Position numbers and translations under genes: made by a program. The notes beneath the pieces were generated by a model, which made no database searches, was not told where the DNA came from, and saw only the letters and a list, made by a program, of their open reading frames with translations. Below are positions 1 to 6,338 of a DNA stretch of 16,217 nucleotides, piece by piece. This DNA is from CAYFSS01 sp964345975 (lineage in GTDB: Bacteria; Bacillota; Clostridia; Saccharofermentanales; Fastidiosipilaceae). The stretch lies in contig CAYFSS010000031.1 of NCBI GenBank assembly GCA_964345975.1, positions 1 through 16,217 of the forward strand. The letters are read 5' to 3'. Within the stretch, counting starts at the first letter, position 1. Each line of letters opens with the position of its first letter.

Positions 1-53
1 ACTCGCGACTTTCACCTTGGCAAGGTGACACTCTACCACTGAGTTAATCCCGC
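1..53 (-). tRNA. tRNA-Gly(GCC), 3' end cut by the window edge
   Basis: Read on the minus strand, the 5' acceptor strand GCGGGAT begins at 53. It is followed by a normal D-arm and an anticodon stem-loop with GCC at plus positions 19-21, which decodes glycine GGC/GGU. The T-arm and 3' acceptor strand lie left of position 1, so the gene is partial only because of the window boundary. It is the last visible member of a Met-Glu-Gly tRNA operon. Confidence 0.93.
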
Positions 54-73
54 ATGTAGACTTCCTTATTAAT

Positions 74-96
74 TCAGCAATATAGCATATTGCTGA
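74..96. repeat. Perfect inverted repeat between tRNA-Glu and tRNA-Gly
   Basis: Arms at 75-83 and 87-95 (CAGCAATAT / ATATTGCTG) are perfectly complementary around a 3-nt loop, with one more T-A pair at 74/96. In the tRNA precursor this would form a stable 10-bp hairpin. No T-run follows it on the minus strand, so it is unlikely to be a terminator. A role in precursor folding or processing is possible but is inference. Confidence 0.55.
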
Positions 97-116
97 GCGT
101 GCTTCAATAGCACTAT

Positions 117-191
117 TGGTGACCCGTACGAGAATCGAACTCGTGTCTTCGCCGTGAAAGGGCGATGTCTTAACCCCTTGACCAACGGGCC
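117..191 (-). tRNA. tRNA-Glu(TTC)
   Basis: The minus-strand cloverleaf has acceptor GGCCCGT (from 191) pairing with ACGGGTC, with one G-U pair. The 7-nt anticodon loop CTTTCAC gives anticodon TTC (plus 156-158), and the T-arm contains GTTCGATTC. The discriminator base A is at 120 and a CCA end is encoded at 117-119. Total length with CCA is 75 nt. It lies 4 nt downstream of tRNA-Met, so the two are almost certainly cotranscribed. Confidence 0.96.
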
Positions 192-195
192 TTAT

Positions 196-272
196 TGGTA
201 GCGGTAGTCGGATTCGAACCAACGACACTCCGGGTATGAACCGAATGCTCTAGCCAACTGAGCTATACCGCC
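196..272 (-). tRNA. tRNA-Met(CAT), elongator type
   Basis: The minus-strand acceptor GGCGGTA starts at 272. The anticodon loop TTCATAC gives CAT (plus 236-238), and the T-arm holds GGTTCGAATCC. CCA is encoded at 196-198 and the length is 77 nt. The sequence resembles Bacillota elongator tRNA-Met and lacks the C1-A72 mismatch and GGG/CCC anticodon stem of initiator tRNA. A CAT anticodon could also mark tRNA-Ile2, but the overall match favours elongator Met. It is the first gene after the promoter at 327-355. Confidence 0.93.
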
Positions 273-326
273 ATATTGCTTCAGAAGGATGATGATCGTT
301 TGGGTCTCATCCGCGAGCGCTTGTAG

Positions 327-355
327 AATATACCAATGGATTGATCTTATGTCAA
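327..355 (-). promoter_or_regulatory. Promoter of the tRNA Met-Glu-Gly operon
   Basis: On the minus strand a perfect -35 TTGACA (350-355) is separated by exactly 17 nt from a -10 TATATT (327-332). Transcription would start near 320, about 48 nt before tRNA-Met. This is a strong sigma-A type promoter, as expected for stable RNA. Confidence 0.82.
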
Positions 356-548
356 ACTCCAATGAAGAGAAAAATCAAATAATCTGCTCCATTGATTCGA
401 GGATCTCTTCTAGGTGATTTGTCCTTGAAATAAGACAAACAATACAGACAATGTCTGCCTAATAATCCAGAGGATAGTTCTCAATCAAAGCTATCACACT
501 TAAGAATAGTGACCATCACCTATAAATAAGCTGCGACCAATAGCAGAT
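356..548. other. Intergenic spacer without a recognisable gene
   Basis: This spacer lies between the tRNA promoter and the rplL terminator. It is AT-rich, has no credible ORF, and shows no structure beyond a short imperfect palindrome near 445-457. Confidence 0.5.
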
Positions 549-572
549 AAAAAAGAGGACCCGAAGGTCCCC
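549..572 (-). terminator. Intrinsic terminator after rplL
   Basis: On the minus strand a GGACC-TTCG-GGTCC hairpin (557-570, a stable UUCG tetraloop) is followed within two bases by a run of six T (plus A549-A554). It lies about 25 nt past the rplL stop and ends the rplJ-rplL transcript. Confidence 0.88.
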
Positions 573-598
573 TAGTGATTGTCGAATATAAGTTACTA

Positions 599-976
599 CT
601 ACTTAACGGCGACTTCAGCACCGGCTTCGCGAAGAGCTTCAGCAGCTGCTTCTGCATCTTCCTTGCTGATACCTTCTTTAACGAGCTTAGGTACGTTGTC
701 AACGAGATCCTTAGCATCCTTGAGGCCGAGACCGGTAAGTTCACGGACAACCTTGATAACCTTGATCTTAGCAGCACCGAAGTTAACGAGCTCAACATCA
801 AACTCTGTCTGCTCTTCTGCGGCAGCTGCGCCAGCACCTGCATCACCAGCACCGACAGCTACTGCTGCGGCTGTGACACCAAATTCTTCTTCAAGAGCGC
901 TGACGAGTTCAGAGAGCTCGAGGACGCTCAGCTTCTTGATTTCTTCAATAAAAGTCGTGACTTTCTCACTAGCCAT
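599..976 (-). CDS. rplL: 50S ribosomal protein L7/L12
   Basis: L7/L12 forms the flexible stalk of the large ribosomal subunit and recruits and stimulates translational GTPases. The 125-residue protein has the full family layout: an N-terminal dimerisation helix pair (about 1-35), an Ala/Gly-rich hinge (about 36-55, rich in AVGAGDAGAGAAAA), and the C-terminal globular domain (about 56-125) with the conserved KIKVIKVVRELTGLGLKDAKDLVD core. The start at 976 (MASEKV) has GGAGG at the right distance; an ATG six codons upstream overlaps that Shine-Dalgarno and is rejected. It lies 40 nt after rplJ in one operon and ends before a UUCG terminator. Length and motifs are normal for the family. Confidence 0.98.
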   Translation of the reverse strand: MASEKVTTFIEEIKKLSVLELSELVSALEEEFGVTAAAVAVGAGDAGAGAAAAEEQTEFDVELVNFGAAKIKVIKVVRELTGLGLKDAKDLVDNVPKLVKEGISKEDAEAAAEALREAGAEVAVK

Positions 977-1016
977 GATTTCCTCCTTCACCAAGGCACT
1001 GCCTCGGTATGATCAC

Positions 1017-1748
1017 TTAAGCTTCTTCTGATGTGTCTGCTTCGTCAGCGGACTCTTCTACTTCTGTTGACTCAACTTCTTCTGCCTCAGCCGGTTCTTC
1101 GACAGGCTCTGCAGTTTCAGCCAGTTCTTCAACCTCAGGCGTCTCTGCAACCTCAGCAGTCTCAGCGACTTCTTCAGTTTCCTCAGCATCTTCAGATTCA
1201 CTCGCAGCTTCTGCAGCACCGATGTAGACGTCAGCTGCAGTCTCAGCGCCAGCCTCTTCCATTTTGGTCGAGATAGCACTCAAGAGCATAGGCAATGCGG
1301 CGATCGGCGATACAAGACCACCAACGACCTTCGCATAGAGCACAGGAAGATCCGGAATTGAGGAGAGCTTTTCAATATAGCTCAGCTCAACGACTTTACC
1401 TTCACTTGCACCGCCTTTGATCTCAAGCAGCGAGAACTTATCTGCAAACTTCTTCAAGATCTTTGCCGGAGCGACCGCATCATCGGTACTATAAGCCAAC
1501 GCAGTTGGTCCAACGAACAGATCCTTGAGTTCAGGTAGACCTGCATCGACGACTGCACGGCTCGCAAGCGTGTTCTTGATGACTTTGTAAGTCACTCCTG
1601 CTTCGCGAAGCTCTTTGCGTAATTCAGTATCCTGAGCCACGGAGAGTCCTAGGTAGTCGGCGAAGACCATAGTCTCTGCAGACTTCATTTCTTCGGCCAA
1701 TCCGGCGACGATTTCTTGCTTCATCGCAAGGATTTTTTCACTTGGCAT
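1017..1748 (-). CDS. rplJ: 50S ribosomal protein L10 with long acidic C-terminal tail
   Basis: L10 anchors L7/L12 dimers to 23S rRNA at the stalk base and, bound to L12, represses its own operon through the leader RNA. Residues 1-165 match the family: an rRNA-binding N-terminal domain with ADYLGLSVAQ, LRKELREAG and KNTLASRAV, then the helix that docks L12. Residues about 166-243 are an extra low-complexity segment made of E, A, T, V, S, P and D with no Lys or Arg after K162. Family members are usually 165-180 residues, so this tail is unusual. The reading frame stays open to a normal stop 40 nt before rplL, which argues against a frameshift artefact. The ATG at 1748 sits 6 nt from a perfect AGGAGG (1755-1760); the ATG at 1754 directly abuts it and is rejected. 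Confidence 0.96.
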   Translation of the reverse strand: MPSEKILAMKQEIVAGLAEEMKSAETMVFADYLGLSVAQDTELRKELREAGVTYKVIKNTLASRAVVDAGLPELKDLFVGPTALAYSTDDAVAPAKILKKFADKFSLLEIKGGASEGKVVELSYIEKLSSIPDLPVLYAKVVGGLVSPIAALPMLLSAISTKMEEAGAETAADVYIGAAEAASESEDAEETEEVAETAEVAETPEVEELAETAEPVEEPAEAEEVESTEVEESADEADTSEEA

Positions 1749-1764
1749 GTTCATCCTCCTTCAC

Positions 1765-1796
1765 AAAAAAACTCCCGTGCCATCAAGACATGGGAG
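1765..1796 (-). terminator. Attenuator terminator in the rplJ leader
   Basis: On the minus strand an 8-bp stem (CTCCCATG with CGTGGGAG-type complement, plus 1772-1779 and 1789-1796, one G-U pair, 9-nt loop) is followed directly by seven T (plus A1765-A1771). It ends only 4 nt before the rplJ Shine-Dalgarno. A terminator placed between promoter and ribosome binding site fits transcription attenuation, as described for the Bacillus subtilis rplJL leader. Confidence 0.85.
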
Positions 1797-1900
1797 CAAA
1801 AGACGAACAAGGACGACAAGCGACCTTGGAACAATATCTCTGCAACCTCGGTAGGCGACGCGCTTATCACCGTTAGGTGACCTACTGTCTTAGGCACAAC
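1797..1900 (-). ncRNA. Ribosomal protein L10 leader (autoregulatory RNA)
   Basis: The minus-strand RNA between the promoter and the attenuator carries the motifs CCTAAGACAGTAGG and CGCCTACCGAGGT, whose GTAGG/CCTAC segments (plus 1881-1885 and 1851-1855) pair. This arrangement is characteristic of L10 leaders in Bacillota. In that family the L10-(L12)4 complex binds the leader when free of ribosomes and lowers rplJL expression. Identification is by recognised sequence and position, not by a covariance model. Confidence 0.82.
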
Positions 1901-1907
1901 GTTATTT

Positions 1908-1935
1908 ATAGTAACTGAAGACTGAAACTTGTCAA
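1908..1935 (-). promoter_or_regulatory. Promoter of the rplJ-rplL operon
   Basis: On the minus strand there is a perfect -35 TTGACA (1930-1935), a 16-nt spacer and -10 TACTAT (1908-1913). An alternative -10, TATAAA, would need a 19-nt spacer. Transcription would start near 1900, leaving a leader of about 150 nt before rplJ. Confidence 0.72.
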
Positions 1936-2060
1936 GTATTGATCTCAATAGACTGTACTATCGGCAGTCACTTCTTCAGTTCTATGAACTCAGACACTAT
2001 AACATGAAACTCGCATCTATCACTAAACATCAATGAACGATCAGCCAACGATTGGCCAAA
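1936..2060. other. Intergenic spacer, no gene seen
   Basis: This stretch between the rplJ promoter and the hisE terminator has no plausible ORF. A small perfect hairpin, GCCAA-CGA-TTGGC at 2044-2056, is the only structure noticed. The gene-free stretch 1749-2145 is otherwise explained by the L10 leader, its promoter and the hisE terminator. Confidence 0.45.
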
Positions 2061-2093
2061 TAAAAACAAACGTCGCAAACGAAGTTCACGACG
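2061..2093 (-). terminator. Intrinsic terminator after hisE
   Basis: On the minus strand a 10-bp stem (plus 2071-2080 with 2084-2093, including G-U pairs) closes a TTC loop and is followed by TTTGTTTTTA. It lies about 53 nt past the hisE stop codon. Confidence 0.78.
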
Positions 2094-2145
2094 CAAAAGA
2101 AAGATAAAACCGTTGAGGCTTTTGGATGTGAAAACAATGATTCAA

Positions 2146-2439
2146 CTACTGCTCTCGACGTGCTCGCAGCTCATCTGCTACCACAGTCCACGATATATCC
2201 TCTGAAACGAGAAGCACGATGAGATGGTAAAGCAGATCCGATACTTCATTTGTAATTTGAGTCTTATCGCCGGTCATAACACTGATAATGGTTTCCGTCG
2301 CTTCCTCAGCCAGCTTCTTGCATATCTTACCTTGGCCCTTCTCGAAGAGATACGTAGTATAAGCGCCGGGGCTAGGATTCAACTTTCGATCTTCAATCAC
2401 ACCATAAAGTTCTTCTAGAATATTACCGATATTTTCCAT
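2146..2439 (-). CDS. hisE: Phosphoribosyl-ATP pyrophosphatase
   Basis: HisE hydrolyses phosphoribosyl-ATP to phosphoribosyl-AMP and diphosphate, the second step of histidine biosynthesis, in the cytosol. The 97-residue protein is the normal size for a stand-alone HisE and shows the MazG-like all-alpha fold signature: KKLAEEATETIISVM with the metal-binding EExxE glutamates (about 42-50), then NEVSDLLYHLIVLL with the E/D pair of the second helix (about 64-77). The start has a GGGGG-type Shine-Dalgarno 7-8 nt upstream. It is alone: no other his gene is in the window, it has its own terminator, and 150 nt separate it from walJ, with no confident promoter seen there. A general NTP pyrophosphohydrolase of the same superfamily is the alternative, but the overall pattern is HisE. 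Confidence 0.9.
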   Translation of the reverse strand: MENIGNILEELYGVIEDRKLNPSPGAYTTYLFEKGQGKICKKLAEEATETIISVMTGDKTQITNEVSDLLYHLIVLLVSEDISWTVVADELRARREQ

Positions 2440-2589
2440 AGTATTTCCCCCTTTGATGACTACGACTCATGATTCTATATAACTCAACACAATTTCCCCG
2501 GGATTTGCTGTAACAAGTGATTGCGAAATGAGTGCGAAGTTTAAAATAGCGATTCCTCAATGCAAACTAAAGCCCACAAGCCTCTTCCC

Positions 2590-3462
2590 TTAATTCCAGA
2601 TATAAGACAAGCGATCTTGCTTAAACTCAAAGCGCCGTTCTTCCTCGCGAAGTTGTGCAGGGGTCACATCGTACCAAAGACTCGCTTCATAACGTGGCGC
2701 CAGACTTAAGAAGACATCCTCAGATAACTCAAGCCCTTGATCTCTAAGGCAAGACGCAACGGTTTCATACGCTAGTTCCGGTGTGTTGTTATTTTCACTC
2801 AAGTGCGTCAAAACGAAATTCTCGGTGCCATCTTTATGCAAACGCATGATCGTAGTCGCAGCGTGAAGATTCGACAAGTGGCCCTGTTTAGAAGCAATAC
2901 GACGCTTCAGTGGCCATGGATATGGACCATTCCACAACATGCTTTCATCGTAATTGGACTCGATAAACACGAGGTCAGAACCACGCATCGCTGCAAACAT
3001 TCGTTCATCGACGTGGCCGGTATCTGTTAAAACAGAAACGGTGCGGTCGCCTGAATCAAACTTAAAAGCCAACGAAGCACGCGAGTCATGGTACGTATCA
3101 AAAGGATAAACTTTCCAAGCCCCAACTTCGATCACATCACCATCCTGGATGAAGTGCACTTGAATTGTCTTACGCTGCCTGTCCGATAGCTTGAACGTAG
3201 CCCAAGATTCTTCGTGCGCATAGACTGGAATCTTGAAGCGTGAGGCCATCGTCACAATGCCACAAGCATGATCGCTATGTTCATGCGAGAGGAACAGGGC
3301 ATCGATCGTATAGGGATCAACGTCAACAGCCTTTAGCTCTTCCAAGAGCCGACGACCGGAGGACCCTGCATCGAGCATGATCGTACTTTCTTTATGAGAC
3401 AGTAAGAGCGAATTGCCGGAACTGCCGCTGATGAGCGTACAGGCTTGAACCGGAGCAGACAT
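2590..3462 (-). CDS. walJ: WalJ/YycJ-family metallo-beta-lactamase-fold hydrolase
   Basis: This 290-residue cytosolic MBL-fold protein has the zinc-binding motif LSHEHSDHACG (H60, H62, D64, H65), an N-terminal SGSSGNS turn, the D31-A-G strand, a TDTGHVD segment and a late THLSENNN histidine. That pattern and length match WalJ (YycJ), the last gene of the walRK operon in many Bacillota, where it has been linked to coordination of cell division or wall metabolism with DNA replication. The biochemical substrate is not settled; a nuclease role has been proposed. Its ATG overlaps the murA stop (TAATG), so translation is coupled to murA. No obvious intrinsic terminator follows the gene. Confidence 0.9.
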   Translation of the reverse strand: MSAPVQACTLISGSSGNSLLLSHKESTIMLDAGSSGRRLLEELKAVDVDPYTIDALFLSHEHSDHACGIVTMASRFKIPVYAHEESWATFKLSDRQRKTIQVHFIQDGDVIEVGAWKVYPFDTYHDSRASLAFKFDSGDRTVSVLTDTGHVDERMFAAMRGSDLVFIESNYDESMLWNGPYPWPLKRRIASKQGHLSNLHAATTIMRLHKDGTENFVLTHLSENNNTPELAYETVASCLRDQGLELSEDVFLSLAPRYEASLWYDVTPAQLREEERRFEFKQDRLSYIWN

Positions 3463-4757
3463 TAAAGCTCCCGTACGGCTTGCGTAAGAATTTTAGAACT
3501 GCGGCGTATGGATGCCCCAAGGCTCTGGAACTTCTCAATGAAATCCTCATAGCCACGTTCGATGACGTGAATGTCATAAACCTCCGTTTGATACGAGGCC
3601 ACAAGGCCGGCTAAAACCAAAGCTGCCCCTGCTCGAAGATCTCGTGCCTTGACTAAGGAGCCCGTTAAATCCGTTGGTCCTTGAACGAGAGCAATTTTGT
3701 CCATGACTTCAATCTGGGAGCTCATGCGCTTTAATTCGTCGATGTATTGAAAACGATTTGGCCAAACGGCTTCATGCATCCGACCAACGCCATGCGCTTG
3801 GGTTAAGAGCACGACGGTTTGAGGTTGAAGATCTGTAGGAAATCCCGGATAAGGAGCAGTCTTGAAATTAGCAGCCGTCAGAGTCTTTCCTTCTTTCAAT
3901 GACACTCGCAGATAATCTTCACCAACTTCAATCTCCGCACCCATCTCAAGCAACTTTGCACTGAGAGGCTCCATGTGCTTAGGAATCAAGTTTCTTACGG
4001 TGATATCGCCATGCGTCAACGCTGCAGCAATCATGAAGGTCCCGGCTTCAATTTGGTCCGGGATAATGGAATACGATAGGTTGGCCGGCAGTTTCTCGAC
4101 GCCATCGATCCGAATAACATCGGTTCCGGCCCCACGGATGCGACCGCCCATTAAGTTCAGGAAGTTTGCTACTTCAACGATATGAGGCTCTCTGGCAGCG
4201 TTCTCGATCACGGTGCGACCGGGTGCCTTGACAGCTGCAAGCATCAAATTGATCGTTGCCCCAACACTCACTTGATCGAAGAAGATATTAGCACCTTGAA
4301 GACCGTGCTCGGCTTTGAGATGGATCTTCGCATGGCGAATTTCATAATCTGCACCAAGGGCATTAAAGCCCTTTAAATGGAGATCGATCGGGCGGGTTCC
4401 AAAGTCGCATCCACCCGGCATATACGAGATGGCTTCTTGGAATCTCCCGAGCAAAGCCCCATAGAGATAATAGGAAGCTCTTATATCACGAGCTCGCTCG
4501 TTATTCACTTCACAGGTTTTGATAGAGTCGGGGTTAACGTGTAAGACGCCGTCTTCATCAAAATAAATATCGATCCCTAAGTCTCGGATGATGTCGATTA
4601 GAACTAAGACATCTTGTACCTGCGGAACATTCTCTATTTGACAAGGTCCATCTAAAAGAACCGTAGCTGCCACAACCCCAAGCGTTGCATTCTTGGAACC
4701 ACTCACGATGACTTCGCCACTTAAGCGGCGACCACCTTCAATAAGATAGCTGGCCAA
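3462..4757 (-). CDS. murA: UDP-N-acetylglucosamine 1-carboxyvinyltransferase
   Basis: MurA transfers enolpyruvate from PEP to UDP-GlcNAc, the first committed step of peptidoglycan synthesis, in the cytosol. Seen here: the substrate-binding SGSKNA motif near the N-terminus, the PGGCDFGTRP loop with the catalytic cysteine that fosfomycin targets, and RAGAALVLAG near the C-terminus. The best start is TTG at 4757: GGAAGGAG (plus 4765-4772) lies 7 nt upstream, and the protein then begins ASYLIEGGRRLSG, aligned with typical MurA N-termini, giving 431 residues. The upstream TTG (4793) and ATG (4787) codons lack a ribosome binding site. It sits between walK and walJ, where Bacillus has walH-walI. Bacillota often carry two MurA paralogues; which one this is cannot be decided here. 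Confidence 0.94.
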   Translation of the reverse strand: MASYLIEGGRRLSGEVIVSGSKNATLGVVAATVLLDGPCQIENVPQVQDVLVLIDIIRDLGIDIYFDEDGVLHVNPDSIKTCEVNNERARDIRASYYLYGALLGRFQEAISYMPGGCDFGTRPIDLHLKGFNALGADYEIRHAKIHLKAEHGLQGANIFFDQVSVGATINLMLAAVKAPGRTVIENAAREPHIVEVANFLNLMGGRIRGAGTDVIRIDGVEKLPANLSYSIIPDQIEAGTFMIAAALTHGDITVRNLIPKHMEPLSAKLLEMGAEIEVGEDYLRVSLKEGKTLTAANFKTAPYPGFPTDLQPQTVVLLTQAHGVGRMHEAVWPNRFQYIDELKRMSSQIEVMDKIALVQGPTDLTGSLVKARDLRAGAALVLAGLVASYQTEVYDIHVIERGYEDFIEKFQSLGASIRRSSKILTQAVREL

Positions 4758-4803
4758 GGCATTACTCCTTCCAACTGTATAAAACATACGCAAGAAACGT
4801 GGC

Positions 4804-6291
4804 TCAAACTGTTCTGACGCTTTCCGTCTTCTCTAGCTCATCCGTTTCATCATTGTCTGACAATTCATCCTCAACAGATATACTCTGCACTTCCTCTGAA
4901 GACTGATCCGCTTCATAAGGAAGTGTTTGGATTAAATTATATTGTGCCATGATCTGAGCTTCCTCTTCAAGCGACAGATCCCCTAGACTCTCGGCCGTGA
5001 AGCCAAAGTCACGAGCTTGTAACAATAGCTCACGTTCTGCTGATTCGTAAAGGTTAAATTCACGATTGTCTTTATTCTCGCGCACCCGACGGAAGCTATT
5101 GAGAAATACTTTACCGGCCGAAGGCAGGACCAACGTAAACTCGCTGCCTTTACCCAAGACCGAACTCACTAAGAGTTTCCCAAGGTGGATTTCCGTAAGT
5201 TCTTTGGCAATGGCTAGACCTAAGCCCGTTCCCCCATATCGTCTTGAACCGGTACTGTCGACACGGTAGAAGCGTTCGAAGAGATGAGGTAAATTCTCAG
5301 GTGATACCCCCATGCCGGTGTCTGATACTTTGAAATTGACTTCATCCACCACTGAAGAAACATAGAGGGTGACGGATCCGCCCTCCTCTGTATATCTCAG
5401 AGCATTGGCTACAAGATTATTGAGAATACGCTCGACCGAAGATCGATCACAGAAGAGCGGCGGAACTCTCGATAGCGTAACGAGTTCGAGCTTTATCTTC
5501 TTATCTTCGGCTTGCCTTTGGAAATTTTGCATGACGTTGCGGACGATGGATTTAGCCTCTACTTCACGCATCAGAGAACGCTGTGCTTTGTTATCTAATG
5601 TCGATAAGAGAAGGAGGTCGGCAACAAGCTGCTCCATCCGTAAAACATCATCAAAGATGCGCTCCACATCGCGACGCACAGCATCGGAGTCCTTCTCGAC
5701 TAAGCCCCACTCAAGCAGCGACTCGGAATAGGATTTGATGGTTGTAAGAGGAGTCTTTAATTCATGTGAAACATTCGCAACAAATTCTTTGCGCTGTCGA
5801 TCTTGACGTTCAAGTTCGGTCACATCCTGTAAGCGAATAAGACTGGCTAGCCTGGAACCGTCATCATTGAAGGAAGTGCTAAGCATAATGCGATATGAAT
5901 TATCCCCTAAGCGAACCGTGACATTTTGTTCTTCCTCATTGGTTCCTAGGAAGAGAGCGCTTGTCATACCGGATTGATCCGGAAACAACTCCAAGAAGTC
6001 TGTGATGGTTTGAATCTTATCTCTGCCACCCAAGAAACGCTCAGCCGTCTCATTGCTCATAATGAGCGTACCTTCAACAGAATACGCGAGGATTCCGAGG
6101 TCCAGAGCCTCAAGAATTGCTGCTGATTCCAGACGCCGTATGAGAGCTGCCCGCTCTGTTTGGCGACGTAGGGGCAATTGACGACTTCTGGTATATAAAT
6201 AAATAACTAGAATTAGCCCAACACCGGCAAAGAGCCCAACAAGAAAGGTTGGCCATGAAACTGCCAAAGAGAAGAATGTATTATGCAACAT
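4804..6291 (-). CDS. walK: WalK-type sensor histidine kinase with a single membrane segment
   Basis: This kinase phosphorylates WalR in the essential cell-wall two-component system. Domains in order: one transmembrane helix (about 13-33) with almost nothing outside the membrane; a linker; a PAS-like domain (about 55-155); HisKA with NVSHELKTPLT (H176); and HATPase_c with the N-box ILNNLVANALRYT (289-301), G1 DTGMG (324-328), F-box FERFYR (338-343) and G2 GGTGLGLA (353-360). Residues about 391-495 form a further acidic tail outside the catalytic core. The single helix without a large extracellular sensor or clear HAMP resembles streptococcal VicK more than Bacillus WalK, which has two helices and an extracytoplasmic domain. 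GGGAG lies 6 nt before the ATG. It follows walR by 47 nt and precedes murA. Confidence 0.92.
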   Translation of the reverse strand: MLHNTFFSLAVSWPTFLVGLFAGVGLILVIYLYTRSRQLPLRRQTERAALIRRLESAAILEALDLGILAYSVEGTLIMSNETAERFLGGRDKIQTITDFLELFPDQSGMTSALFLGTNEEEQNVTVRLGDNSYRIMLSTSFNDDGSRLASLIRLQDVTELERQDRQRKEFVANVSHELKTPLTTIKSYSESLLEWGLVEKDSDAVRRDVERIFDDVLRMEQLVADLLLLSTLDNKAQRSLMREVEAKSIVRNVMQNFQRQAEDKKIKLELVTLSRVPPLFCDRSSVERILNNLVANALRYTEEGGSVTLYVSSVVDEVNFKVSDTGMGVSPENLPHLFERFYRVDSTGSRRYGGTGLGLAIAKELTEIHLGKLLVSSVLGKGSEFTLVLPSAGKVFLNSFRRVRENKDNREFNLYESAERELLLQARDFGFTAESLGDLSLEEEAQIMAQYNLIQTLPYEADQSSEEVQSISVEDELSDNDETDELEKTESVRTV

Positions 6292-6338
6292 GGTCAGCTC
6301 CCGGCCGTAACACAGCTATAAGCATTTCCGAGATCGAC

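Noticed and set aside
575..1031. Plus-strand ORFs of about 145-150 codons opposite rplL
   Set aside because: Antisense to the highly conserved rplL; Ala/Ser-rich composition reflects the reverse strand of the L12 hinge codons.
1033..1279. Long open frames on the plus strand and other minus frame across the rplJ 3' end
   Set aside because: They arise from the biased GAA/GCT/ACT codon repeats encoding the acidic L10 tail; they have no ribosome binding sites and low-complexity products.
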